Of a stretch of DNA of 64,000 bases, positions 39,263 to 49,259 are shown piece after piece. Below the pieces are notes generated by a model. The model worked only from the letters and a program-made list of their open reading frames with translations, made no database searches and was not told the DNA's origin. The position numbers and the translations under genes are program-made. This stretch comes from Pseudomonadota bacterium. GTDB lineage: Bacteria > Pseudomonadota > Alphaproteobacteria > Puniceispirillales > Marisalimonadaceae. The DNA lies in assembly GCA_028382005.1 (NCBI GenBank), contig JAOESH010000004.1:21170-85169 (forward strand). Direction: 5' to 3'. Positions within the stretch are counted from its first letter, which is position 1. Each line of letters begins with the position of its first letter.

Positions 39263-40325
39263 AATAATTCCTTCTTATTTTGATTTTCTTATTGATTGGT
39301 GGCCTCAGAAATGGAGTTACATATTAAGTTTGATTTTAGCTATAACAAGTAGTTTTATTGCTTATTATCTTGGGTTGCCTCTACCGTGGATGCTTGGACC
39401 TTTATTAGGATGTGGTTTTTTTTCAGCAATTGGTAAACCAGTTATAATAGGAAAAAAACCAAGACCACTTTGTAGAGCACTTTTAGGTTGCACAATTGGA
39501 GCAAATTTTGGACCAGAGATACTGGACAGGATGTCTGAAATTGGAGTGTCTTTATTATTTGTTCCTGGTTTTGTAATGATTATGGGATTTACAACATATA
39601 TATATTTATCCACAATTATGAAACTTAATAAATCCACGTCAATTTATGGATCTATCCCCGGAGGTTTGAACGAAATGGTTATTCTTGGACAAGAAATAGG
39701 TGCTGATCCAAGAACCCTTGTTTTAATTCATGCAACAAGAATAGTGTTAGTAGTTTTTTTAGCTTCTTTGTTAATTTTATTTGTTCCAAATTTAGGAATA
39801 AAGAACATTCCTCAACCTGATTTATTCTATAATTGGCAGCAGCTTCCATTTGTATTTTTAGTTTCAGTTCTTGGCTGGTACTTAGCTGTTAAATTTAAAG
39901 TTCCTGGTCCCACAATAATAGGACCAATGATTTTATCTGCTTTTGTTCATATTTTTGAATTAGTTGAAGCAATGCCAATATATATATTAGTAATTTCGAT
40001 TCAAATTTTGTTAGGTTCAGCTCTTGGGTGTTTGTTTAAAAATATAACATTAAAAGAAATGTCTGGTCCAATTCTGGCAGGAATTATTACAACTTTAATT
40101 TCTATGATCCCACTAGTGATGATTTATTTTATTTTAATAAATTTAGATTACGATCCATTATCAATTTTGTTAGCTTTTTCGCCTGGAGGTCAATCTGAGA
40201 TGAATATTTTAGCTCTTTCAATTGGAGCTGATATGTCATTTGTAAGTCCTCATCATATGTTTAGAGTTTTTCTTGTAATTATTTGCGCTGGAATTTTACA
40301 TAAAATTTTAAAAAAAAATATTTAA
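39255..40325 (+). CDS. AbrB family membrane protein (paralogue of 41714..42763); start 39255 preferred
   Basis: LPLPWMLGPLLGCGFF, GGLNEMVILGQEIGADPRTLVLIHATRIVLVV, FSPGGQSEMNILALSIGADMSFVSPHHMFRVFLV. Confidence 0.88.
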   Translation: MNKIIPSYFDFLIDWWPQKWSYILSLILAITSSFIAYYLGLPLPWMLGPLLGCGFFSAIGKPVIIGKKPRPLCRALLGCTIGANFGPEILDRMSEIGVSLLFVPGFVMIMGFTTYIYLSTIMKLNKSTSIYGSIPGGLNEMVILGQEIGADPRTLVLIHATRIVLVVFLASLLILFVPNLGIKNIPQPDLFYNWQQLPFVFLVSVLGWYLAVKFKVPGPTIIGPMILSAFVHIFELVEAMPIYILVISIQILLGSALGCLFKNITLKEMSGPILAGIITTLISMIPLVMIYFILINLDYDPLSILLAFSPGGQSEMNILALSIGADMSFVSPHHMFRVFLVIICAGILHKILKKNI

Positions 40326-40339
40326 TTAAAGTTTATTAA

Positions 40340-40732
40340 TTAAGCTTTTTTAATATTCTTTACTAAGTTCATTTTGGTGTTGTCTACAAAAGGAGCTTCT
40401 TCAATCCAGGACATCTCAAAGCCTTCTATACAACCAATATTATATCCATACTGATTTGGATCAGATCTTCTTTTATGGTGGGTATTTATACCGCATATGT
40501 TACAAAAATAATGTTCAGCTATTTGTGTATTCCATTTATAGGTGTTTAAAAATTGTTTTCCTGAAGTAATAGTGAATTCATTTATTAGAGCCGTTGCCAT
40601 AACAAATCCTTTTCTAGAACACATGGAGCAATTACATCTTCTTAAATCTCTAATATTTGTGTTTATCTCAAATTTAACAGAGCCGCAGTGACATTTGCCC
40701 TTAAGAGGTAAGGTTATATCTTTTATTTCCAT
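40340..40732 (-). CDS. GFA family zinc-binding protein
   Basis: GKCHCGSVKFEI, RRCNCSMCSRKG, YFCNICGINTHHK. Confidence 0.9.
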   Translation of the reverse strand: MEIKDITLPLKGKCHCGSVKFEINTNIRDLRRCNCSMCSRKGFVMATALINEFTITSGKQFLNTYKWNTQIAEHYFCNICGINTHHKRRSDPNQYGYNIGCIEGFEMSWIEEAPFVDNTKMNLVKNIKKA

Positions 40733-40749
40733 AAACTCTCTTATGTTAC

Positions 40750-41661
40750 TTACAATATAAATCCAAAGTCATTTCTCAATGTATCAGCTAATTCATCTCT
40801 TTTTTCTTTTGAAATTGATTGGAATGGTGGTCTTAAGTTATTCCACAGAGGATTTTTTGTTTGCAGTGCTAATAATGCTTTCTGTGCTGGAATTGGAGCA
40901 TAATCTTGAAATAATAAACGGACTGACTTAACTTTTTTCTGAAGTTTTTCAGCTTCATCCCATTGTCCTGAGTGGCAAAAATCTATGACATTTGCAATAT
41001 CTTTGCTGTTTAAATTTGCTGTTGCAGATATACAGCCAGGAGCACCAAGCTTGATTGCTTCAATCACAGGCAGTTCTGCTCCTGGATAAACTATTAAGTC
41101 TTTAATTCCCAGTAAAGCCTCTGTGTTATCCCATACACCTGAACTATCTTTTATTCCTATAATAGTTTCAGGGAACGAAGATTTTAACTTTTTAACAAGG
41201 TCTATTGACAAGCCCACTCCGCAAACTTGTGGAATATGGTACAGATATATTTCTAGTTTGTTATCATTTACACCTTCAATTAATTTTTCAAAATAGTTGA
41301 AAAGGCCATTATCACTCATTCCCTTAAAGTAAAATGGGGGTAAAGTCATAACACCTAGACAGCCTAAGTCTATTGCATGTTTAGTTATCTCTATTGTGTC
41401 CGGAAGGTTACATAAACCTGTGCCTGGGATCAATTTTTTAGGGTCAATGCCACTCTTAACCAATCCATCAAGTGCGTTCATCCTTTCTGAATTGCCAACT
41501 GATAGTGCTTCACCAGTCGTCCCAAAGGGTGCAAGTCCTGAACATCCATTGTCCATAAGACTTTTAGCTAAATCATTATACATCCTTTGATCAACTTGAA
41601 GATCATTATCAAAAGGTGTCAATATTGGTGCAATTAGTCCTTTGATCAATTTTATCTCCAT
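40750..41661 (-). CDS. Dihydrodipicolinate synthase family protein
   Basis: LAPFGTTGEALSVG, IYLYHIPQVCG, IIGIKDSSG (Schiff-base Lys). Confidence 0.92.
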   Translation of the reverse strand: MEIKLIKGLIAPILTPFDNDLQVDQRMYNDLAKSLMDNGCSGLAPFGTTGEALSVGNSERMNALDGLVKSGIDPKKLIPGTGLCNLPDTIEITKHAIDLGCLGVMTLPPFYFKGMSDNGLFNYFEKLIEGVNDNKLEIYLYHIPQVCGVGLSIDLVKKLKSSFPETIIGIKDSSGVWDNTEALLGIKDLIVYPGAELPVIEAIKLGAPGCISATANLNSKDIANVIDFCHSGQWDEAEKLQKKVKSVRLLFQDYAPIPAQKALLALQTKNPLWNNLRPPFQSISKEKRDELADTLRNDFGFIL

Positions 41662-41713
41662 TTATATATTTAATAAAGATATAACTTAACTTAAATTTTT
41701 AAATAATGAAATT

Positions 41714-42763
41714 TCATTTTGAATTTTGTATTAAGATTTTTAACTTTGGGTATATAAATTTTTGAGCCAACCCAAGTATTAAGACAACTATAAATAATCT
41801 AAATAAATGATGAGTAATAACAAATGCTGGTTTTATTCCTAGAGTTGCGGCGACTAAGCCCATTTCATTTATTCCACCAGGAGAGTATGCTAGTATTATA
41901 GCTTCCGGTCTAGCGTCTATTAAATATGTAATTAAAAATATGAAAGGTATCATACACATGCTAAGAAAAATAACGATTCCAATTGCATGGCCTACATAGT
42001 TTTTTGCTGTTTGCCAAGTTAACCCATTCATATTACTTCCAAAGAAACTTCCAGTTATCAGTTGAGCAAAAATGAAAATAATTATGGGAGCATTAAGGTC
42101 TATTGTGTCTGTAATATGAAGTATCGCGCTTACAATTAATGGACCAAATAAACGTCTACCTGGAATTTTAAATATTTTGCCAAATATAAGCCCGATAGGA
42201 AGTATCAATAAAATAATTAAACAATCAACAAGTGTACCTTCAAAATTTGGCCATACAGATTCTCTTTCAAAAGAACCAGGAAATAATACAAAAATTATTG
42301 TTGGTATAGTAAATACAGTCAAAAAAATCCTTATCATATGAACCAATCCTACTAGTTTAGAATTTGCACCACATTCTTCGGCACCTAATACCATTTCTAA
42401 TAAACCACCAGGAGAAGAAATAAAAAATGCTTCAGCTTTCTCTAACTTTCTAATTTTATGAAGGAATAAATAAGTCATTAAATACGAAAAAGGTACATAT
42501 AAAAGGAGTAGTATTATGGATATACCCCAATTATTTAATTCTACAAATACAGATGAAGAAAATGACTGACCTAACCAAATTCCAATAATACCTATAAAAG
42601 GATTTCTAAGTTTTTGAGGTATGTTCACTTCAACCCTAAACAGAGCAAAAATAGCAACAAAGAAAGCAGGTCCTAAAACCCATGGTAATGGAAATAACAG
42701 TATATTAAAAATAGCGCCACCTAACATACCAATTAGTATTGTTCTAAAAATTATTTTTGCCAT
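41714..42763 (-). CDS. AbrB family membrane protein
   Basis: LPWVLGPAFFVAIF, SSPGGLLEMVLGAEECGANSKLVGLVHMIRIFLTV, YSPGGINEMGLVAATLGIKPAFVITHHLFRLFIV. Confidence 0.88.
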   Translation of the reverse strand: MAKIIFRTILIGMLGGAIFNILLFPLPWVLGPAFFVAIFALFRVEVNIPQKLRNPFIGIIGIWLGQSFSSSVFVELNNWGISIILLLLYVPFSYLMTYLFLHKIRKLEKAEAFFISSPGGLLEMVLGAEECGANSKLVGLVHMIRIFLTVFTIPTIIFVLFPGSFERESVWPNFEGTLVDCLIILLILPIGLIFGKIFKIPGRRLFGPLIVSAILHITDTIDLNAPIIIFIFAQLITGSFFGSNMNGLTWQTAKNYVGHAIGIVIFLSMCMIPFIFLITYLIDARPEAIILAYSPGGINEMGLVAATLGIKPAFVITHHLFRLFIVVLILGLAQKFIYPKLKILIQNSK

Positions 42764-42883
42764 TTTTATAAAATTTTTTCCTAACAGATATTGATTAGTT
42801 TAAATTTAATGAACAAGGATTTTTATTTTACTTAATATATTAATTAAATTATATCTTAAACCCAATCTTTAAAAAAAATATAG

Positions 42884-44020
42884 GTGGTGCAAGTGTCTTA
42901 TAAAAATAAAAATTCTGAAATTCGAGTTAAAGTCAAAGATGCAATAGAGCTTATATCAGAAATATTTCAAGCTAAATCATGCAGTGATTATGAAGCTAGA
43001 ACAATTGCGGAGAGACTTTGTGGTTCTAATTTAAAAGGTCATGATAGTCATGGAATAGTAAGAGTGCCCAGATATGTTGAGTGGATGGGAGAAGAAAAGG
43101 TATTTGCTAATAGAAAGTCAGAGTTGGTAATAGATGCGGGTGCACTAGCTTGTGTAGACGCAAAACAAGGTTTCGGTCAGATTGCAGGAGAAGTAGCAGT
43201 TGATGAAGGAGTCAATAGAGCAAAAAAACATGGTGTTTCAGTTGTTGGTTTGAAAAATTCAGGACATTTAGGTAGAATTGGTGATTGGGCAGAAAGAGCA
43301 GCAGATGCTGGGTTTGTTTCCTTTCATTTTGTAAATGTAAGAGGAAGTTTGATTGTTGCTCCTTTTGGAGGTACGGGTCGTACTGGTAGTACTTCTCCTT
43401 TGTCTATTGGCATTCCAGTTAAAGGAAAACCACACATAATTTTAGATATGGCTACTTCTACGGTTGCTGAAGGTAAAGTGCTCGTTGCTCAAAAAGGTGG
43501 AAAACCTCTTCCAGATGGTGCATTAATAGATAGCTCTGGTAATTTAAGTGTAGATCCTGAGGTGCTTTATGGGCGAGTTAGAGATGAAGAAGTTCCAGAT
43601 CCATCAAAAGGACCTGGTGCAATCACGGCCTTTGGGATGCATAAAGGATCAGGCATTAATTTTATGATGGAAATGTTAGGTGGTGCTCTAACAGGATCAG
43701 GGGTTTCTGGTGGAATAGATGATAAAGACGTGAGGCTATTCGCAAATGGTATGCTCTCAGTTTATATCTCGGTTGAGAAAATGGTTGATATTGATTACTT
43801 TAGTAAAGAGGTTCAATCATATGTTGATTTTGTTAGGGCCTCTCCAGCATCAGATTTAAATGGAAAAGTTTTAATACCTGGCGACAAAGAGATTATTACA
43901 AATAATGAACGATTAGCTAATGGTTTACCTGTTGCCCCCATGATTTGGGAAAATATTAGGCAAACTGCTGAAAAATTACAAATTTCAAATTTAGAAAGAT
44001 TTGACGAAGCTATAGTTTAA
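42884..44020 (+). CDS. Ldh family oxidoreductase (malate/lactate/ureidoglycolate dehydrogenase family); GTG start, possibly 42893
   Basis: GHDSHGIVRVPRYVEW, VGLKNSGHLGRIGDWAERAADAGF, LDMATSTVAEGK, GSGINFMMEMLGGALTG. Confidence 0.9.
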   Translation: MVQVSYKNKNSEIRVKVKDAIELISEIFQAKSCSDYEARTIAERLCGSNLKGHDSHGIVRVPRYVEWMGEEKVFANRKSELVIDAGALACVDAKQGFGQIAGEVAVDEGVNRAKKHGVSVVGLKNSGHLGRIGDWAERAADAGFVSFHFVNVRGSLIVAPFGGTGRTGSTSPLSIGIPVKGKPHIILDMATSTVAEGKVLVAQKGGKPLPDGALIDSSGNLSVDPEVLYGRVRDEEVPDPSKGPGAITAFGMHKGSGINFMMEMLGGALTGSGVSGGIDDKDVRLFANGMLSVYISVEKMVDIDYFSKEVQSYVDFVRASPASDLNGKVLIPGDKEIITNNERLANGLPVAPMIWENIRQTAEKLQISNLERFDEAIV

Positions 44021-44084
44021 TTTTCTTTACTGAATTTATTAGATATAATAATCTTTTATTCATCTTGATGAGTTAGGTAAAAAT

Positions 44085-45500
44085 TTGTTGTATTCAGAAG
44101 ATCTAAATGTCGTTTATGTTAATAATGAGAAGAGATTATTATCTAATATAGATCACGATATCACCTTGCTTGATTGGCTTAGAACAAATCAAAAATTAAA
44201 GGGAACTAAAGAAGGTTGTGCAGAAGGTGATTGTGGAGCATGCTCAGTTCTAGTTCATGACGGTCTTAATTCTGAAGTAAAACCTATTAATTCTTGTTTA
44301 GTTAGATTAGGCCAAGTTGTCGGAAAAGGTATTATTACTGTTGAAGGCGTAGGCAATGAAAAAAAACCTCATCCTCTGCAAACTGCTTTTATAAAAGAAA
44401 ATGCTTCACAATGTGGATATTGCACACCAGGTTTTATAATTTCAGGTATCTCATTATTAAATTCTAAAAAAGATGTGAATGATAATTCAATTAATGATGC
44501 AATTTCAGGTAATTTATGCAGGTGTACGGGTTATTCACCAATAGTAAAAGCATTAAAATCTGTTGCTAATAATAATAAAGAAATTAAGCCTAAACATTTT
44601 GTAGAACAAAATAATGATATCCAATTAGGTATGGTAACTTACTGTAACCCCATAAATTTAGGCGAATTAAAACAACTAACTAATAAAAAAAACTTTAGGT
44701 TCTTAGCTGGCGGAACAGACTTAAACTTACAAAGACCTATTATAAATGAAGTTAAAAATACGATCATTAACTTAAGTAATATAAAAGAATTAAAAGAGAT
44801 AGAAATTCAGGGTAATAACCTTCTTTTAGGCAGTGCTGTAAGTATAGAAGATTTTTTAGAAATTATTAAGGATAAGATACCAGAGTTAATAGAACTTTTG
44901 CAAAGATTTGGGTCACCACAAATACGAAATCAAGGTACTATTGGTGGTAATTTATGTACATCTAGTCCAATTGGAGACATAGCTCCTGTACTTTTGGCTT
45001 TGAATTCAAAATTAAATATTTTTAGTCGTGAAGGTACAAAAAAAGTTTATTTAAGAGATTTTTACACTGGCTATAGAAAAAATATCCTAAATAAAGATGA
45101 GATTATAAGTTCAATTGAAATACCTTTGCCAAAAAAAGATTACAATCTTTTTTGCTGGAAGTTATCAAAAAGATATGACCAAGACATTTCTACAATTTCT
45201 CTTACGGTTTATATTAAAATTAAAGATCAAATTATTGATGACATTCATCTTGCGGCAGGAGGTATTGCTGAAATCCCAAAGACGCTTGAGGGTCTTTGTA
45301 AAGATATGATAGGACAAGAATTAGATAAATCAATTTCATTAGCCATTAATGACATTAAAAGTCATATTAAGCCTATTTCAGATATAAGAGGAACTGCAGA
45401 TTATAGAATTGAAGCCTTTAGAGGACTATTCAAAAGACTACAAAAATGCTTAGTTGATGATGTAAATACTTTGTCAATAATGGAATATAATGATGAATAA
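44085..45500 (+). CDS. xdhA: Xanthine dehydrogenase small (Fe-S/FAD) subunit
   Basis: KEGCAEGDCGACSVLV, QCGYCTPGFIISG, GNLCRCTGY; FAD domain FLAGGTDL, IRNQGTIGGNLCTSSPIGD. Confidence 0.95.
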   Translation: MLYSEDLNVVYVNNEKRLLSNIDHDITLLDWLRTNQKLKGTKEGCAEGDCGACSVLVHDGLNSEVKPINSCLVRLGQVVGKGIITVEGVGNEKKPHPLQTAFIKENASQCGYCTPGFIISGISLLNSKKDVNDNSINDAISGNLCRCTGYSPIVKALKSVANNNKEIKPKHFVEQNNDIQLGMVTYCNPINLGELKQLTNKKNFRFLAGGTDLNLQRPIINEVKNTIINLSNIKELKEIEIQGNNLLLGSAVSIEDFLEIIKDKIPELIELLQRFGSPQIRNQGTIGGNLCTSSPIGDIAPVLLALNSKLNIFSREGTKKVYLRDFYTGYRKNILNKDEIISSIEIPLPKKDYNLFCWKLSKRYDQDISTISLTVYIKIKDQIIDDIHLAAGGIAEIPKTLEGLCKDMIGQELDKSISLAINDIKSHIKPISDIRGTADYRIEAFRGLFKRLQKCLVDDVNTLSIMEYNDE

Positions 45501-47775
45501 AGTTGCTTTTCATGACTCCTCTATCAGGCACACCACTGGTCAGGCAATTTATATTGATGATATTCCAGATCAAGAAAACTTGTTACATGGAGGACTTGTT
45601 CTTTCTAAGTGTGCTTTCGGAAAAATTAAAAAAATAAATTATAGTAAGTTAAGTAATTTACCATTTTATACAAAAATTATAATGGCAAAAGATATTCCTG
45701 GTGAAAACGAGATTGGTCCCATTAAAAATGGAGAACCTATTCTTGCTGAAGATATAATTACATATTACGGTCAACCAGTTGCAATAATTCTAGCAAATAC
45801 GCATCAAGAAGCAATATACGCTGCAAATCTAGTTGAAGTTGAAATAGAGTTTATAGATGATCCAATTCTTACACTTGACGAGGCGTACTCTAAAAAATCA
45901 TTTTTGGATGATCCCATTATTTTAGAAAAGGGTTCAGTTGAAAATGAAATGGATCGTTCTAAGTTTAAAGTATCGGATAGTTTTGAAATTGGTGGTCAGG
46001 ACCATTTTTATTTAGAAACACATGTTGCACTAACTTTTCCAGGTGAAAATAATGAATACACGGTTTGGTCAAGTACGCAACATCCAACTGAGGTACAGCA
46101 TGGAGTTGGAAAGGTTTTAAAAGTTCCGTCAGCTAAAATCGATAGTAAAGTTCGAAGGTTAGGAGGAGGTTTTGGGGGTAAAGAAAGTCAGGCAACAATA
46201 TTTGCAGCAATGTCTGCTTTGTGTGCATTTGTTACTCAACAACCTGTAAAAATCCGTCTTAATCGGCATGATGATATGACTGCATCAGGAAAAAGACACA
46301 ACTTTAAGATATATTTTACAGTTGGTTTCTCAAGTAAAGGAAAGATAAATGCTCTTGATTTAAAGCTATTAAGTAATGGTGGAAATGTTTTGGATCTTTC
46401 AGGCCCAGTTATGACAAGAGCTTTAACCCATTTAGATAATTGTTATTTTATAAAATCCATTAAGGCTATTGGGTATATTTGTAAAACAAACACAGTTTCC
46501 AATACAGCCTTTAGAGGATTTGGTGGACCTCAAGGTATGCTTGCTATTGAAAATATTATTTATAGTGTGGCCCAGTTTTTAAAAAAACCGTTAGATGAAA
46601 TCAGGCACGTTAATTATTATTCCAAGTCAAATGGTCTTACCACACCTTATGGGCAAGTTGTCACAAAACCAAGAATTGATAGAGTTATTAAAGAAATTTA
46701 TGAATTCAGTGATTATCATAAAAGATTGCAAACAATAAAAAAATTTAATTTAGATCAAACAAGAAACAAATTACCTTTTAGAAAAGGACTTGCTCTTATG
46801 CCTGCAAAGTTTGGCATATCATTTAATAAGCCTTCTTTTAATCAGGCAGGAGCGTTAGTTCATATATACTCTGATGGATCGGTTCGATTAAATCATGGTG
46901 GAACAGAAATGGGGCAGGGGTTATTCGTTAAGGTAGCTCAAGTTGTTGCAGAATGTTTTAAAATTCCACTTGATCAAATACATATCACCTCTACTAATAC
47001 AGCTGAGGTTCCTAATACATCTGCAACGGCGGCCTCATCTGGTTCGGATTTAAACGGAATGGCTGCTTGGGATGCTGCATCTAAAATAAAAAATAGAATG
47101 ATAAATCATGCCTCTCAATTATTTCAGAAGCATAAGTCAGAGATAATTTTTGAAAATGGTAGAATATTAGCGGGTAATAAAAGTTTGTCATTTTCAGAAT
47201 TAACATTTTCTTGTTGGGAAAATAGAATTTCACTTTCCTCAACAGGTTTTTATAAAACTCCAAAAATACATTGGGATCAAGGTAAGTTAAAAGGTCATCC
47301 TTATTTTTACTTTACGTGGGGAGCTGCTGTATCAGAAGCTTTAATAGATATTAATACAGGAGAAAGTAGAATACTTCAGGCAGATATTATTCAAGATTGT
47401 GGTAATTCACTTAATGAAAATATTGATATTGGTCAAATTGAAGGTGGTTTTATTCAAGGTCTTGGTTGGTTGACATGTGAAGAGCTTCATTTCTCTCAAG
47501 ATGGAAAGTTACTAACTACAGGGCCTTCAACTTATAAGTTACCTGGTAGTAGAGACGCCCCACCAAAGTTTAAAGTCAAATTACTTGAAAATGCAGATAA
47601 TGATGAAAAAACTATTTTTAGATCTAAGGCTGTTGGAGAGCCACCAATATTATTAGCTATTTCACATTTATTAGCTCTGAAGGACGCTATTAAAGCAGCT
47701 AATCCATTATCAAGACCAGAATTGTTAAACTCACCAGCTACTCCTTCAGAAATTTTAAAAGTTATTAGAGCTTAA
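45490..47775 (+). CDS. xdhB: Xanthine dehydrogenase molybdopterin-binding subunit (start 45490 or 45493)
   Basis: VRRLGGGFGGKESQ, NTAFRGFGGPQGMLAIE, GTEMGQGLFVKVAQV, KAVGEPPILLAISHLLALKDAI. Confidence 0.96.
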   Translation: MMNKVAFHDSSIRHTTGQAIYIDDIPDQENLLHGGLVLSKCAFGKIKKINYSKLSNLPFYTKIIMAKDIPGENEIGPIKNGEPILAEDIITYYGQPVAIILANTHQEAIYAANLVEVEIEFIDDPILTLDEAYSKKSFLDDPIILEKGSVENEMDRSKFKVSDSFEIGGQDHFYLETHVALTFPGENNEYTVWSSTQHPTEVQHGVGKVLKVPSAKIDSKVRRLGGGFGGKESQATIFAAMSALCAFVTQQPVKIRLNRHDDMTASGKRHNFKIYFTVGFSSKGKINALDLKLLSNGGNVLDLSGPVMTRALTHLDNCYFIKSIKAIGYICKTNTVSNTAFRGFGGPQGMLAIENIIYSVAQFLKKPLDEIRHVNYYSKSNGLTTPYGQVVTKPRIDRVIKEIYEFSDYHKRLQTIKKFNLDQTRNKLPFRKGLALMPAKFGISFNKPSFNQAGALVHIYSDGSVRLNHGGTEMGQGLFVKVAQVVAECFKIPLDQIHITSTNTAEVPNTSATAASSGSDLNGMAAWDAASKIKNRMINHASQLFQKHKSEIIFENGRILAGNKSLSFSELTFSCWENRISLSSTGFYKTPKIHWDQGKLKGHPYFYFTWGAAVSEALIDINTGESRILQADIIQDCGNSLNENIDIGQIEGGFIQGLGWLTCEELHFSQDGKLLTTGPSTYKLPGSRDAPPKFKVKLLENADNDEKTIFRSKAVGEPPILLAISHLLALKDAIKAANPLSRPELLNSPATPSEILKVIRA

Positions 47776-47856
47776 CAAGTTAAGTAACTTTAGTTTGTGT
47801 TCATCTATATATTGTGATTTGATTTTATAGTTTAACAACATATAGGGGAGGTAAAT

Positions 47857-49185
47857 ATGAGTACCTTAGAAAATGTTTCTAAAGAAGATCTTAAAAATCC
47901 TGATTATGTTCCACCTTTACAAGTTGGAATAATACTCGGTTTACAACATGTTTTAGCAATGTTTGTAAGTAATGTAACTCCATCAATTATAATTGCTGGT
48001 GTTGCAGGATTTGCATTTGGAAGTGCCGATACTGTCTTTTTAATACAGATGTCGATGCTATTTGCTGGTATAGCAACTTTAATGCAAACAATAGGTTTTG
48101 GTCCAGTAGGGGCTAGACTTCCAGTTATGCAAGGTACTAGTTTTGCCTTTGTACCAGTTATGATTGGAGCCGCTAAAATGGGTATGGGAACCCTGTTTGG
48201 TGGAATAGTCATTGGAGGTTTGTTTCACGCTTTTATGGGGTTGTTCATTGGCAAAATAAGACATTGGTTTCCTCCGCTCGTATCTGGAATAATTATTTTG
48301 GCAATTGGTATTTATCTAATCCCAGTTGGTATTCAATATGCTGCTGGTGGGGCAGGCGATTTTAATATGTCGAAACCGACCTGGGGAGGTCTAGGCAATT
48401 GGAGTCTAGCAATAATTGTTATATTAGTATCTTTTGGATTAAAATTTTGGACAAAAGGTATTATTTCAAGCTCATCAGTACTTTTAGGAATGATTGTAGC
48501 TTATATCATCGCTATTTTAATGGGAGACGTAAACTTCTCTGGTGTTAGTAAAGCTGCATGGTTTGCCTTGCCAGAACCATTTAAGTATGGTTTTGATATT
48601 AACTTGACTGTAATTATAGCCATGTGCCTTATGTCTATTGTAAGTGCAATTGAGACCGTTGGAGATATCTCAGGTATAGCCAAAGGTGGAGCCAATCGAG
48701 AAGCTACAGACAAAGAACTTCAAGGTGGTACCTACGCTGATGGAATAGGTACTGCAGTTGCTGGAATTTTTGGAGGTTTACCAAATACTAGTTTTAGCCA
48801 AAATGTTGGTTTAATTTCTATGACTGGTGTAATGAGCAGATCTGTTGTTACTATAGCAGCCATTTTTCTAATACTTTGTGGTCTCGTTCCTAAAATAGGC
48901 TCACTAGTTTCTTCTATGCCAATAGCCGTGTTAGGAGGGGGAGTTATTGTCATGTTTGGTATGGTTGCATCTGCAGGTATAAATATGCTTAGTAGTGTAA
49001 ATTGGAATAGAAGGAATATGATGATATTTGCTATTTCTTTATCTATAGGTTTTGGATTACAAAAAGTTCCTGCTTCTGTTCAAGGATTAGGAGGAGATCT
49101 TCAAATGCTTATGACATCTGGCTTATTACCAGCTGCTTTTTTAGCTGTTTTATTAAATATTATTTTACCAGAGGAAGATAAATAA
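47857..49185 (+). CDS. Nucleobase:cation symporter-2 (uracil/xanthine permease family)
   Basis: NAT signature QNVGLISMTG; VGIILGLQHVLAMFVSNVTPSIII. Confidence 0.95.
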   Translation: MSTLENVSKEDLKNPDYVPPLQVGIILGLQHVLAMFVSNVTPSIIIAGVAGFAFGSADTVFLIQMSMLFAGIATLMQTIGFGPVGARLPVMQGTSFAFVPVMIGAAKMGMGTLFGGIVIGGLFHAFMGLFIGKIRHWFPPLVSGIIILAIGIYLIPVGIQYAAGGAGDFNMSKPTWGGLGNWSLAIIVILVSFGLKFWTKGIISSSSVLLGMIVAYIIAILMGDVNFSGVSKAAWFALPEPFKYGFDINLTVIIAMCLMSIVSAIETVGDISGIAKGGANREATDKELQGGTYADGIGTAVAGIFGGLPNTSFSQNVGLISMTGVMSRSVVTIAAIFLILCGLVPKIGSLVSSMPIAVLGGGVIVMFGMVASAGINMLSSVNWNRRNMMIFAISLSIGFGLQKVPASVQGLGGDLQMLMTSGLLPAAFLAVLLNIILPEEDK

Positions 49186-49216
49186 TAATTTTAAAATTTT
49201 TATAAATACTGTTATG

Positions 49217-49251
49217 TTACACCGCTAAACTATAAGCGGTGTAATTTTTTT
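49217..49251 (+). terminator. Rho-independent terminator TTACACCGC-N10-GCGGTGTAA-TTTTTTT
   Basis: Perfect 9-bp stem followed by 7 T; sits 8 nt before the ATG at 49260. Confidence 0.88.
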
Positions 49252-49259
49252 ATCATATC

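Noticed and set aside
41705-41718. Palindrome AATGAAATTTCATT at the 3' end of the minus-strand AbrB gene
   Set aside because: Very AT-rich, overlaps a stop codon region and lacks a GC stem; likely chance.
45115-45309. 64-aa plus-strand ORF in xdhA in another frame
   Set aside because: Out-of-frame overlap inside a conserved FAD domain; no evidence of dual coding or frameshift.
47904-48953. Several minus-strand ORFs within the NCS2 permease (102, 61, 70 and 73 aa)
   Set aside because: Low-complexity antisense frames of a membrane protein gene; no start signals or families.
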